Source of the DNA: Moringa oleifera
Taxonomy: Eukaryota; Streptophyta; Magnoliopsida; Brassicales; Moringaceae
Direction of reading: 5' to 3'
Length of the DNA stretch: 64,000 nucleotides
Assembly: GCA_021397835.1 (NCBI GenBank)
Contig: JAJFZO010000168.1
Location: forward strand, 620,001-684,000
The translations under genes were made by a program, and so were the position numbers. Of the stretch, positions 1-12,237 are shown piece after piece (positions within the stretch are counted from its first letter, which is position 1; each line of letters starts with the position of its first letter). The notes under the pieces were generated by a model that was not told the DNA's origin, did no database searches, and saw only the letters and a program-made list of their open reading frames with translations.

Positions 1-2
1 AT

Positions 3-866
3 TGGTTATTTGATTTACCTTCTGGTTCTGTGACCACATGGATAGAGATGGTAACATTATTTCTTGATAAATTTTTCCCTGCTTCACGAGCTGCTAGTAT
101 TAGAAGGGAAATATGTGGGATAAAGCAGAGAGATATTGAAACCCTTCATGAGTATTGGGAAAGATTTAAATAACTGTATGCAAGTTGTCCTCAACATGGA
201 ATTTCTGAACAACTTCTCATTCAGTATTTTTATGAAGGATTACTACCCATGGAAAGATGGATGATGGATTTAGCTAGTGGAGGTGCTATAGTAAATAAAA
301 CTCCTTGTGAAGCTAGAGATTTGATTTCCACCATGGCTGCTAACTCACAATAGTTCAGATTTAGACAAGATACATCTTTAAAAAGGATTAATGAGGTAAA
401 TATATCTTCTCTTGAAAATCAAATAGCAAATCTAACTTCTCTTGTTCAACAATTGGCTATAGGAAACGTGCAACAAGTTAAAGCTTGTGGGATTTGTGCT
501 GCTACTGGTCATCCAACTGACATGTGTCCTACACTTCAAATGATCCTTATAAGGATGCTAATGTAGTTGAAGGATTCTTAGGTCCACCACAAAGGAAGTA
601 TGACCCTTATTCAAATACATGTAACCGAGGATGGAGGGATCATCTCAATCTTAGTTATGGAGCAAGACCTCAATTTCAATCTAGACAACCAGCTCCAGCA
701 CCACAACCTCATCCAAATTCAGGTACGTCTCTTGAAGATATTGTTAAATCACTTGCATCTAACACACAACAATTTCAGCAGGAGACAAGAACAAGTATTA
801 GAAAGTTAGAGGATCAAGTAGGTCAACTAGCATCTTCAATGAACAGATTGGAATCTCAAGGAAAAA
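3..866 (+). pseudogene. Retrotransposon gag (partial, broken)
   Basis: Reading from base 3, the translation matches the plant retrotransposon gag domain: a W..M..FLDKFFP motif, then EYWERFK, CPQHGIS and FYEGL. A CCHC zinc knuckle of the form C-X2-C-X4-H-X4-C is at 486-527. In-frame stops occur at 171 (TAA) and 351 (TAG). Just after the knuckle the frame shifts (about 527-545): the continuing segment with QRKYDPYSN and GWRDHLNLSYG is in another frame. A second shift follows at 861-866, where an A run appears one base too long. Gag would form the virus-like particle core and bind element RNA. The N-terminus is cut by the window edge. Confidence 0.85.
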
Positions 867-3492
867 TTACCTTCACAAACTATTGTCAACCCAAAACAGA
901 ATGCTAGTGCAATTATCTTGAGAAGTGGAACTGAGTTAAAAGAACCTGGCAAGATTACCAAAGGATGCATCTCAAGAGAAGAGACTGAAAAAGAAGTAGT
1001 TCCTCAACCAGAGCTTGACCAGCCTAAGGGATCCAACAGAGAGCAACCAAAAACTTCCATGCTAATTCCTCCCTTTCCTTCTAGATTATCTAAACCTAAG
1101 AAGAATGAGGAGGAAGAAAAGGAGATTTTTGATACCTTTCGCAAGGTCGAGGTAAATATTCCTTTACTTGATGCAAATAAACAAGTACCTCGATATGCCA
1201 AATTTTTGAAAGAGTTATGCACCAATAAGAGAAAATTAAAAGGTAATGAATTTGTAAGTATGAGGGAAAATGTTTCAGCTGTTCTTCAAAAAAAATTACC
1301 TCCTAAATGTAAGGACCCAGGTATGTTTACTATTCCTTGCAAAGTTGGTAATGTTAAGATTGAGAAAGCGATGTTAGATCTAGGTGCTTCAATAAATGTC
1401 ATGCCATTATCTATTTACTCATCTTTGAACGCTGGACCATTAAAAGAAACTGGTGTGATTATTCAACTTGCTGATAGATCTAATGTATATCCTGAGGGAG
1501 TTTTGGAGGATGTTTTGGTACAAGTCAACGGATTGATTTTTCCTGCTGATTTTTATGTGCTTAATATGGAGGAAGATGATTCATCTAACTCATTAATTTT
1601 GTTAGGAAGACCATTCCTAAAAACATCTAAGACAAAAATTGATGTGCATGATGGTACACTTACAATGGAATTTGATGGTGAAATTATTAAATTTAATATT
1701 TATGATGCCATGAGATATCCTAGTGATTTATCTTTTGTTTTTGCTATGGATGTTATTGAACCTTTAGCACAGAAAATTTTTGATTTAAGTGATGAAGATA
1801 AGTTAAAAGTTGTACTTAATAAGAGTTTAAGTTTTGGAAGATCACAAAAAATCTTGCAAAAGTTTACATTGGATTCAGACTTGCAAGATACAATTCATGA
1901 ATTAGAATCACTACAACCTATGAGGTATGACATTTCTTATATTGATTTGCCTCTTTCTCACATAAAACTCCTTCCTTCTATTATACAGGCACAAAAATTA
2001 GAGCTAAAACCCCTACCAAATCATTTAAAGTATGTCTTTTTCAGAGAAAAAGAGACTCTTCCAATCATAATCTCTCACAAAATTTTTATCTTGGAGGAAG
2101 AAAAATTGACTCGAGTACTTAAAGAGTATAAAAAAGCCATTGGTTGGACCATAGCCGATATTAAGGGATTAAATCCTTCCACATGGATGCATAGGATACT
2201 ATTAGAGGAAGATTGTAAACCCTTCAGGCAACCCCAACGTAGATTGAATCCGCATATGATGGAAGTGGTAAAGAAAGAAATCTTGAAGTTTTTTGATGCA
2301 GGTATGATCTATCCAATTTCAGATAGTGAATAGGTAAGCCCAATTCAAGTTGTTCCAAAGAAAACCGGTATAACAATAATAGAAAATCCTGATGGTGAGT
2401 TAATACCCACTCATATTCAAAATGGATGAAGGGTATGTATAGATTATAGGAAGTTAAATGCATCAACTAGAAAAGATCATTTTCCTCTTCCATTTATTGA
2501 TCAAATGCTAGAAAGATTAGCAGGTCATACCCATTATTGTTATCTTGATGGTTATTCAGGTTTTCATCAAATCCATGTTGCACCTGAAGATCAAGAGAAA
2601 ACCACATTCATATGCCCATTTGGTACTTTTGCATATCGGCGCATGCCATTTGGACTTTGTAACGCTCCTGCTACATTTCAGAGGTGTATGGTTAGTATAT
2701 TTTTTGATTATATAGAGAACATCATAGAGGTGTTTATGGATCACTTTACAATTTATGGTGATTCTTTTGATGCATGTTTAACTAAACTTACCAAAGTACT
2801 TAAAAGATGCATAGAAAAGAACCTTGTTTTAAACTATGAAAAGTGTCACTTTATGGTTAATCAAGGTATTATTCTAGGACATGTTGTATCCTCTAAGGGA
2901 ATTGAAGTTGATAAAGCTAAGGTAGAAATTATAAAATCTTTATCTTACCCCACAAGTGTGAGGGAAGTTTGCTCTTTTCTTGGACACGCAGGATTCTATC
3001 GACGTTTTATCAAGGATTTTTCCAAGATCACTAAACCCTTATGTAGGTTACTACAAAAAGATATGGTGTTCGAATTGGATGAGGTATGCAAAGATGCATT
3101 TGACAAGTTGAAGGATATGTTAACAACCGCACCAATTATCCAATCACCAAATTGGAATCTTCCATTTAAGATCATGTGTGATGCGAGCAATCATGCAATT
3201 GGTGCTGGTCTTGGATAGAGAATTGGAAGAACTCCTCATGTCATTTATTATGCTTCGAGAATACTTGATAGTGCACAAAGCAATTATTCCACAACAGAAA
3301 AAGAACTTTTATCCATTGTGTTTGCTTTAGAAAAATTTTGCTTATATCTACTTGGTACTAAAGTGATTGTTTATTCTGATCATGCAGCTCTCAAGTACTT
3401 ACTCTCGAAGAAGGAGGCAAAACCTAGACTTATTCGATGGATACTTTTGTTTCAAGAGTTTGATTTGGAGATACGTGATAAAAAGGGTGCAG
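867..3492 (+). pseudogene. Athila pol: aspartic protease, reverse transcriptase, RNase H
   Basis: One reading frame runs from about 867 to 3492, interrupted by stops at 2331 (TAG), 2427 (TGA) and 3216 (TAG). The protease lies at about 1340-1690, with AMLDLGASINVMP in place of the usual D-T/S-G site and a downstream LLGRPFL. RT lies at about 2140-2900, with VCIDYRKLN, LDGYSGFHQI and MPFGLCNAPATFQRC. The YXDD-type catalytic box reads FMDH, with codon 2742-2744 coding His instead of the second catalytic Asp. RNase H starts at about 3165 (MCDAS) and includes [11 protein letters not shown] and [11 protein letters not shown] one-base loss near 3490 shifts the frame at the RNase H end (KKGAE). The three stops lie where relatives have Trp or Gln. 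Confidence 0.9.
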
Positions 3493-4894
3493 AAATTTGG
3501 TTGCAGATCATCTTAGCAGGTTAACTACGAGTGAAGAGTCATCACCATTAAAAGACGACTTTCCAGATGAGTGTCTTTTTTTTATTCATAAGATAAGGCC
3601 TTGGTATGCTGATATTGCTAATTACTTTGTTACTGGAATATTACCAAGTGATTTATCTAGGGTTCAGAAAGACAAAATTAAAAAAGATGCTAAATGTTAT
3701 GTTTGGGATGACCCTTACTTATGAAAATATTGTTCTGATCAAATTATTGGAAAGTGTGTGGCGGAACACGAAATTGATTCTATTTTAAAGTTTTGTCATT
3801 CGTATGCATGTAGAGGACACTTTGGTCCCAAAAGAACCGCTCGTAAAATATTAGAGTGTGGATTATTTTGGCCTACTATATTTCATGATTCATACATATT
3901 TTGTAGGACCTGTGAACAATGTCAAAAGACTGAAAATTTAGGACATAGAGATCAAATGCCACTTACCTTTATTCTTGTTTGTGAAATATTTGATGTATGG
4001 GGTATTGACTTCATGGGTCGTTTTTCTTCTTCTTGCAATAATATTTATATCCTGCGTGCTGTGGATTATGTGTCAAAATGGGTGAAAGCTAAAGCTACCC
4101 GTACTAATGATGCTAAAGTGGTTGTAAATTTTGTCAAATCTCATATTTTTGTTAGGTTTGGGACACCAAGGGCTATAATAAGTGATCGTGGAACTCACTT
4201 TTGCAATAGAGTGGTTGAAGCTTTAATGAAGAAGTATAATGTTACCCATCGAATCTCTACTGCTTATCATCCGCAGACAAATGGACAAGCTAAAGTATCT
4301 AATAGAGAAATCAAGTCTAGACTTGAGAACACTATCAACCCAAATAAGAAGGATTAGAGTATGCGACTTGATGATGCACTATGGGCTTATCGAACAGCCT
4401 ATAAGACCCCTATAGGTATGTCTCCTTACCGTTTAGTATTTAGCAAACCATGTCATCTTCCAGTAGAACTAGAACACAGGGCATATTGAGCCATAAAATA
4501 GTGCAACCTAAGAATGGATGAAGCAGGTGAATTGAGGAAATTACAGTTACAAGAACTAGAAGAAATTTGTAATGATGCTTACGAGAGCTCAAAAATATAT
4601 AAGGAAAAAACAAAGGCCTACCATGATCGCATGATTTCCAGAAAAACTTTCTATGTTGGTCAAAAGGTTATTCTTTATCATTCTAAGCTGAAATTGTTTC
4701 CTGGTAAGTTGCATTCTAGATTGTTAGGACCTTTTACTGTTACTAATGTGTTCTCTCATGGTGCAGTTGAAATTCAAAGTCCAGATACCGGTAAGATTTT
4801 TAAGGTCAATGGCCACCACTTAAAGCCTTTTCATCAAGGCTTTCAAGCACATGATGTTGATAAAATTGATTTACAATATCTGACTTATAATTGA
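3493..4894 (+). pseudogene. Athila integrase (broken)
   Basis: The frame continues from VADHLSRL (3500) through integrase to a stop ending at 4894. The HHCC zinc-binding domain is at about 3770-3950, ending CRTCEQCQK. The catalytic core has the first Asp in WGIDFMG (about 4003) and the second in ISDRGTHFCN (about 4180). The residue 36 positions later, where the catalytic Glu of the D-X35-E motif belongs, is Lys (4292-4294, AAA). Stops interrupt the frame at 3722 (TGA), 4355 (TAG), 4487 (TGA) and 4499 (TAG). The C-terminal segment from 4514 has [19 protein letters not shown] and LGPFTV, typical of the gypsy integrase tail. Integrase would insert the cDNA copy; this one is inactive. Confidence 0.9.
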
Positions 4895-4996
4895 GAATTG
4901 GCAACGTCTAGCCAAAGACGTTAACGAAAGGTGCTTTTTGGGAGGCAACCCAAAATTTTAATTTTTTTAATAATTTATTTTTATTTTTTAATATGC

Positions 4997-5079
<83 letters not shown>

Positions 5080-6681
5080 AGATAAGGTTGATGGTTGAAG
5101 GCATATCACACTTTTCCAAGGCAATATGATGAAGTAACTTAAATGCATCTGACAAAAGTTATCAAGAATGAAATTCGATGAGAGAGCACTCTATGACAAG
5201 ATGGAATTCGATCCACCTTTCTCATCTCTCCAGTGGTAAACGAAGTCTCTATGATGCTCGATATTTTCAAGAAGTTTTCTACTTCTCTTATTCTTTTATT
5301 ATTTTTGAGCATTTATTTTTAATACATTGAGGACAATGTATGATCTAGGTGTGGGAGAGAGTTTTTAACATGCTATTGTTTTTAAAGTATTTAAAATCCA
5401 AGAAAATCTTGCTTTAAAAGGTACTTAATTTGTGTTTGTGATCTCTCTTTTTTGAGTTCTAGATCCTTCCAATGCTTGTTCCAAAAAAAAAAAAAAGTTT
5501 TATGTGTGCAAATATGACTTTAAATTCTCATTTACTGTACTATGATTAGTTGCTTTTAATGATATATTAGATTGAAAATTGTATGAGATCTAACACATAT
5601 AACCTTTTTTGGTGAGTTTTGGGCCAATGAGCATATATTATATTATGCTCAATTTTCTTCTTTGTGTGTGTCATACATAGTTAATTTTTCTAGAACTTGC
5701 TTTGTTATACATGTTAAATCATTCCTTTGAAGAATTAGATGTATTTAATCATAAGGGTATTTAGGTGAAAACCATCTTCTTTAAAATATTTAGCCTCTTT
5801 CGAAAAGCCTACCATATTCATATACCCCTAGAGAGCCGACTTTGAGCCTTAGCCTTTTCTTTGGAATTTAACCTTGATACAAGTCATAATAACTATTCTT
5901 TTGATTTTTCTTTTTGAACCCTAAATTGAAGGATTATATGAGCTTACTCATATGAAACTTTCACTTATCTTAGAAAAGATTGCAAAATATTAAGAATCAA
6001 TGGTCCAAGTTATAAAAAAAAAAAAAGAAGAAGAAAGAAGAAAAAGGAATTAGAAAAAAAAAGATATGAGAAAGATCAAGAAACAAAAAAAAAAAAGAGA
6101 GAAAGAAATCTGAAAAAAAACAACAAAAAAAAAAAGAAAAGGATTGAGAAAAAAAATGGTATAAATTCTCATTACTTGGATTTGCGCAATGTGATTGAAG
6201 CAATCTTTTGATGTTACGTCATAAAGTTTTGTATGAAAAAAAGTTTTGTATGATTCCTTCAATTCCATTAACCCAAAACCCTTTTATCATACCTTACCTA
6301 AGCCCCATTACAACCCATTTTAAAACTCTTAGATTTTTGCATTTTAATTCATTCATTGGTAAAAGAGACATGATATACAAGTAAGCTTATGGTAAAAGTT
6401 TTCTATGTATTGACTAGAGAGCTTATTTAATCCCTCAAAACACTTCGAGTGAATGAATGAATCTAAGGAGAGGGTGTTAGATCTTATGCATTTTAAGTTC
6501 CATAAAATCGTTAAGGCGATTACTGATCATGTATGCTATTTATGAGAATTCTTTTGTGATCTTGTGTTTTAATGCATGAAAAGAATATATTATTTTGGAT
6601 AAGCAAAGGAAAAAGAAGGAAGGATGATGAGATGAGATGATGAGCTTGAATTATTGTATGCTTGAGGACAAGCATTATCTA
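4895..6681 (+). other. Athila 3' non-coding region between pol and PPT
   Basis: About 1.8 kb without a credible reading frame; Athila elements often keep an env-like gene here, and none is recognisable. The start (about 4900-4960) has a GACGTTAACGAAAGG...GGGAGGCAACCC motif that I recall from many plant gypsy elements just after integrase. The rest is AT-rich, with an (AT)n tract at 4999-5077, A-rich runs at 6015-6150 and a polypurine-like motif at 5322-5355. Short frames on the minus strand at 5997-6268 are readings of the A runs. Confidence 0.75.
4999..5077. repeat. (AT)n microsatellite, about 39 units
   Basis: An uninterrupted AT dinucleotide run of about 79 bp within the Athila 3' non-coding region. 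It is likely length-variable between individuals. Confidence 0.97.
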
Positions 6682-6695
6682 AGTGTGGGGGAATT
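6682..6695 (+). promoter_or_regulatory. Athila polypurine tract (plus-strand primer)
   Basis: The tract AGTGTGGGGGAATT stands directly before TGATAG, the start of the 3' LTR. It would prime plus-strand DNA synthesis. The preceding GAGGACAAGCATT is also a usual neighbour of the tract in this lineage. Confidence 0.9.
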
Positions 6696-7921
6696 TGATA
6701 GAATACATAATAATCATATATATTATTATATTTTTTCATATTTTATTAGTTATAAATGATTAAATCTTGGATTTTGACTATGTTTTATATTTAACAGGGT
6801 GGATTGAGAAAATCAACTAAGATGGACTCAAATTCGTTATTTAAAGATATAAAGTTGGATTCCTAAGAGATGTGGATGAACTAGAAGATGTCTTTGGATA
6901 AGGCGTTGAGACTCCCAATAACATTGGAATTTCACCGAACCAAGACTTTATTTTTTATTTAAAAAGTAGTTGTAGAATTTTATCTTTATCTTTATTTTTA
7001 AGAGTCCTAGTTAAAATAGGTTGTTATGTTTAAGGATTATTATATAAAGGGGAGGTAGTTCCTTCAAAGGAACATCCAGAGTTTATTTTTTACTTTCTTC
7101 TTTTCGTAGGTCTTTTTCTTTTCATGGATTGCTAAACATCTCTTCCAGTCAAAGGATAATCAAGGGTTTGATTCTTCAGAATTGTGAGATCTAACTGATT
7201 TTATTTGTTCTTTATTTTTTCATTGTTTATTTATCTTCTGTGCTTATTGCAAATATTATTTTGGTTGATTGCAACAAAAAAGGTCCTTTGTTTAATCATC
7301 AAATTAATAGGTTACTATTTAGAACTTTAAATTCGTAATTGTTTAAGTGTTCTAATATAAGTAGTAAATAACATAGTTGATTACAAAAGAGGTTTTCAAT
7401 TTATGTTATGAAGATAAATAATCTAGTTTAAATAAAACCTACATATGTGTTTATTGGCTAGAATTGGTAGTTTTTCTAATTTTTAATGCTATTGGTAAAT
7501 TAAATCCTAAGATCGTATCTATGATTATTTATTAATAAGAGAAATAATTAGAGATCGTATCTTGGTTATCAAAGAAGTAAGGAAAAACAGGTTGTTAGGT
7601 GGTACCAATAACCATAACTAATTCAGTGAAGATTAAAAGATTTTTATCTTTGCATCAATGATCAATTCCTAAATCAAACCTGAAATTATACCTTTGACTG
7701 GATACTTTATTACATTAATTTTTTCTTTCCTGTTATTCTTATTTGATATATTTTTAATTCCTCAAACCCTCTTTTATTTTATTTTATTTTGCAAAAAAAT
7801 AAATCTAACCAATCTTTGTGGAAACGACCTTGCTCATCTATACTACAAGTTTAATATTTTGAGCAAGAATTTAGGAATTTAATTTGTTGGTCTCGACAAC
7901 TACCAATTTTTGGACATAACA
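6696..7921 (+). repeat. Athila 3' LTR
   Basis: The LTR starts with TGATAG right after the polypurine tract. The end is placed at ...ATAACA (7921), but an end at CCA (about 7905) is also possible. That gives about 1.2 kb, fitting Athila. A TATA box (TATATAAAG) at 7041-7049 would be the Pol II promoter of the element. A short frame at 7694-7882 is not a gene. The partner 5' LTR is outside the window. Confidence 0.8.
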
Positions 7922-8228
7922 TATATTTGATTGATTTTTTTCCATAGAGTCATATTCTTTTTAGCTTTCATTTGCAAGCAGTAATGTTGACTTTTAACTC
8001 TAACATGAGTAAAATTATCATTCTATGGCTAACTATTTATCATTTTCTAGATAATTAACTTTCATTTGTACTTTCTCTTTTGTTAGTTATCGATTAAGGC
8101 TTCAAGTTCCTAAATCTCTTAGTTTGCCTTTCATGTTATACATGTGACATATAGTAATTGAAAGTGAAACCTACAAACAAACTACATATAGGTAACACTT
8201 AAATGCAGTATCGACTTAGTTTCATACA

Positions 8229-8292
<64 letters not shown>

Positions 8293-9360
8293 GTTATCTT
8301 CAAGATGATGCAGTGAAGAATTGGGATCTTTATAGTATGATTTAAGGAAATTTGGGAATAAAATCATTAGCACTTCCGTATAACTTTAATTAGTGCACTC
8401 TTCCTACTATATGTAGCCCTATGGTATTTATAGTAGCAGTCTTATCCAAAAAGAACTCGGACAATGAATGAGTGAATAGGAATCTACTTGTCCATTATAG
8501 TGAAGTTGATAAACTTCTTAGTTGTATAAATCAGACTAGCCTTTGATCTTATATATATATGATTGTTGTACAATTATTTTCACTATTATATGGGAAGAAA
8601 TAAGAAAGGTGTTCTTCTAATGTTTCTTACTTCCATTCTTGGATAATTGTAAGAAACTCCCTGGACAAAGATCACCAGGAAAAAATTATACTTAAGGTTT
8701 ATAGGTCAGTGATGTTATCCCATTTTTAAACAACAGTTAATCTCATTGTCCAAAAATCACACAAGCACATTATGAAATATAGTAATACAAAACCATTGCT
8801 TGTTGAAAAATCAGTGATGTTATGTAGATATTTTTTTTTTTGAGTTTTTTTTATTATTTTTCTTTCTTTGTTTTGAGTTTTTTCCTTGTTTTATGTTCAT
8901 GTCATCATAAAAATTTATTGTTATATATTCAAAACATATTATATATATATATATGGCACTCATATATATAACGCATAATAATTGTTGTTACTTTATTCTT
9001 TTGATGTTATAAGGAATTAACCAAAATATGTTTCTATTTTATTTTCAGATACAAAGTCAAGGTCATGAACCATATCTTTCATGTACCATACTTATGATAG
9101 TACACATTTTTTATATTTGACTTTTACTAAGGTAATTATGATTTTTATAAATTGTGATAATTTGTATTATCTGAAGGATATGTAATTGTGATTTTTATGT
9201 ATGTTATTAAATTTTTTGATTTCTCAAATTTAAATGTTAATCGATACAAATTTTTACTTGATTTTACGATTTTCGATTAAATTGATAGGTAAAATTTAAA
9301 GCAGCTAGTATTATTCAAAATAAAAATATAGTAAATTTTTTAATTTTTCAACAATCAATA
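7922..9360. other. Intergenic AT-rich DNA
   Basis: No credible gene. It holds an (ATT)n microsatellite at 8228-8292, a short AT run near 8940-8955 and T-rich runs near 8830. Confidence 0.7.
8228..8292. repeat. (ATT)n microsatellite, about 21 units
   Basis: A perfect trinucleotide run of about 65 bp in intergenic DNA. Confidence 0.97.
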
Positions 9361-9369
9361 AATGATCAA

Positions 9370-9907
9370 AAGAAGACACAAATATGTTCATTTTTTGACG
9401 ATCGAAACTGCCACTAAAACATGACACCATTATGCATTTCCTGGCAATCATTTCCATCACAAATACCTGACATGAAAGCATACAATTTCCAACAGGTGAA
9501 GCCACTACAAATTCGTGACATTCATTTTTCGATGGTTACAATCGCAACAATTAATTAACATGATTGTATGCATTTTTGAGCGGTCAAAACCATCACATTT
9601 TTTAGAATTTAAATTTTTGTGCTTTCCAATTACTGATAAATCCAATTTGTTAGAGGTTAGCACTCCTCAAAAATGACAAATTTATCGTCAAAATTCAACA
9701 TTTCCCAATAGTCATAACCACCAAAAATGATCACCAAATGAATTCTCAACTATTATTCTTGTGGTCGTGGTTTAGCCATCAGGAATTGTTTATCAACACT
9801 TGCTAAGGTGGCAATTTCTTAACCGTCGCTTATTGTATTCTCTAGCAGTTTTGACCATCAGGAATTACAATTAAAACCACCAATAAAATGCACTTTTTCT
9901 TGCAGTG
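9370..9907 (-). mobile_element. Probable CACTA (En/Spm) transposon terminus, one end only
   Basis: Read on the minus strand, the segment starts at 9907 with CACTGCAAGAAAAAGTGCA, the form of a plant CACTA terminal inverted repeat. Inside it are subterminal repeats: CCATCAGGAATT occurs at 9777-9788 and 9855-9866, along with several related motifs (ACCGTCGC, GACGATCGAAACTGCC, GCGGTCAAAACC). I did not find the matching opposite terminus or a transposase frame, so this is a fragment or a short non-autonomous derivative. The inner limit (9370) is approximate. Confidence 0.45.
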
Positions 9908-11084
9908 TTATATGTACTATTTTTATTTATTATTGCCTATTTAAATTAGAAAGTTGATCAATTTTATATAAAATCAACATTTTTAAATGAAATCTTAGAA
10001 AAGGAAGTGTATGTGCAAAAATTTAAAGGCCATGAGATTGCAAGTCATGAAGCTAAAGTATATTATTCGAGAAAAGCTTCTTATGAATTAAAACAAGAGT
10101 AATAATATAGTCTCAGCAAATCAACCAAGGAACCTCGTCTGTATACCATGAAAAAACGTAATTTCAACCATTTATTGACACTATTTAGTAACACCACTTA
10201 GTAATAATCATTTCAACAAAAAACTCACTCTCTATACCATTTTTCATCATAATAAATACTAAACTTTGAAACTTGAAATATAAACAAAAAGCTCGATAAA
10301 ATGTGTACCTCACCAAAAAGAATGAGCGTACCTGTGACTTTGGCAAATGATGGGTCTCCTTTAATGATATTAACTTGAGAAAGAATAGGAATGGTTTTTA
10401 ATAGAGTGTTTTCTCCTTTGATAACAATGTGATCGACAATGAGATGGAGAAGATGGATGGGTTTCAAACTCACTATGATGAGAGAGTGGGGTGATATGAG
10501 TTTTGATAGGTCAACGACGACTGAGAAAATAATGGGTATGGGTTTTAGTCGATCGATATCCAAATAAGGAGTATATGGGTATTGATTTCGGGTATGGAAT
10601 GACAGTGAGAGGGAGTGATTGTCGAAGACAGAGATTGATTGACGATAAGAGGGAGTGGTCACCAACGATAGAGATTAGTCGACAGTGAGAGATAATGATT
10701 AACGGTGACAAAGATTGATCAGTGATGATAGAGATTGGACAATGGCGAAAGAGTTTAGATGCAAGAGTTTTGGGTGTTTAGCTTTGGATATCGATTATGA
10801 GGAAAGATCAAAAAGCTGATTTTTCAAATTTAAAATGAATAAGTATATACCCATTAAGTCATAAGGTGCGTTTGATCATTACCTGTCACTTTTGAATTTA
10901 AAGCTCTAACATACATGAATAAAAGTAAACAAAATACAAGAGGTATTCTTTAAATTGTTTAAGAATGATATGGTATTATTTTGATAATTTAGGCTAAAGA
11001 CAATCATATCAATAATTTTAAATATTTTTGTAAATCTTAAATGTCAAAAAGCTAAAAAAAAAAAATATTGTCCAAATATTTTGA
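9908..11084. other. Intergenic DNA with degenerate short repeats
   Basis: No gene supported. Between about 10490 and 10760 a GA-rich stretch repeats imperfect words such as AGAGATTGATYGAC and GTGAGAG at about 25-30 bp spacing. The minus-strand frame at 10225-10665 has no recognisable domain. Confidence 0.6.
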
Positions 11085-11961
11085 GATCAATGATCTAAGG
11101 CTTATGTATTATTTCTTGAGAATGGAGGCAACTCAAACTTCCAATGACATTTTTCTTTCCCAAGAGAAGTAAGAGTCTTAACTCTGGCAATTCAATGATG
11201 AAAATTGTTAGAAACAAAAAATGATAGCACAAGGTTTGTTAATCCTTTTATGTTTAGAATTATGATAAGGTCCTTATTGTATTTGTCAATCAAAAGGTTG
11301 AACATAATGTATTCCACAAGTGTTATTTCAAGATTTATGAATATGCCAACTAAAATTCATCTTAAAGCTACCAAACGAGTTCTAAGGTACATATAAAGTA
11401 CAATTATATATGGTGTGTTCTACAGGAAGAGTTCAACTATGAAAGTCTTCATTAATAGCCAGGAGGCTCGTTCAATTGATGACTCTAAAAGTACTTCAGG
11501 TTATTACTCCACGCCTGGTTCTGAAGTTGTCTATTAGAGAACAAAACATAAGGTTTTATTGTTCAATCAACAACTAAAAGGAAATACATGATTGCAAAGT
11601 TAAAATTAAACAAACTACATAACTGCGTCTGTTGCTGTAAATCAAGCCTTGCCATTGACAAATGTCTTCAATGACTTAAAATTGCAACAATATTATGCTA
11701 CAGAGATTCTTTGTGATAATAAATCCATTATTACAATTGTCAATAATCCAAATTTCACTAAAAGATTAAGCTAGCACATTAAAATCAAATATTAAGCCGT
11801 CAGAGAAGCTGAGAAAGAAAACAAAATTTTGGTATTGCGTTGCTCCACAGAAGAACAATTTAGAGATATATTTACTAGAGGTCCACGGATGAACAGATTT
11901 GAAGAATTGGGAAGCAAGCTTGGAGTTGTTCGTAGTTCTTGCATTAAGGAGTCGTGAAGGT
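11085..11961 (+). pseudogene. Ty1/copia pol relic: RT end and RNase H
   Basis: Degenerate frames give the end of a copia RT (LRLMYYFLRMEATQTSNDIF, then LSQEK at 11091-11170), followed by RNase H motifs: [32 protein letters not shown] (about 11480), CDNKSIITIV (about 11710) and [12 protein letters not shown] at about 11842-11877. This is the standard order of copia RNase H up to the protein end at CIKES (about 11955). Stops and frameshifts are frequent. It lies about 170 bp beyond the 3' end of the PP2-A1-like gene, in the opposite orientation. Confidence 0.85.
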
Positions 11962-12237
11962 TGTTGAAGCCAATGCTAAACAAGCTTACCTAAATCTATG
12001 CATCAGATTTTTTTTTCTAGATATTTTTGTGATGATTAAAGAATTAATTAAACTTGGTATATCCATTGACAAAGGAACTAATTATCCAATCAAAAAAGAA
12101 AAAAATCAAACTTCCTTACATTATGGTGGTTTGGTATCAATCATTTTTTGAAGATTGTAATTATATATATGAAACTAATGAATCCCATTTGCTTCTAAAT
12201 CTCTTCTGATTTTTTATACACAATTTGTTCCTACAAC
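11962..12237 (+). repeat. Ty1/copia 3' LTR (about 276 bp)
   Basis: It starts TGTTGAAG right after the copia RNase H end and finishes near CCTACA. The right limit is supported by a second copy of the same family at 58426-58926, whose similarity stops at the same point although flanking DNA differs. A short LTR is usual for copia. Confidence 0.65.

Larger units (their letters stand above)
1..7921 (+). mobile_element. Athila-lineage Ty3/gypsy retrotransposon, 5' end outside window
   Basis: The order gag, zinc knuckle, protease, RT, RNase H, integrase, long non-coding tail, polypurine tract and LTR reads left to right on the plus strand. The pol motifs (NAPATFQRC in RT, an HHCC finger then DDE domain in integrase) and the polypurine tract followed by TGATA are those of the Athila/Calypso lineage. 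The 5' LTR and start of gag lie before base 1, so target-site duplication and LTR age cannot be read. Every coding domain is broken by stops or frameshifts, so this copy cannot move by itself. Confidence 0.9.

Noticed and set aside
5997..6268. Minus-strand Phe/Ser-rich frames in the Athila tail
   Set aside because: They are translations of A-rich runs; low complexity, no domain.
10225..10665. 146-codon minus-strand frame
   Set aside because: No recognisable domain, and it overlaps a GA-rich degenerate repeat region that explains its open frame.
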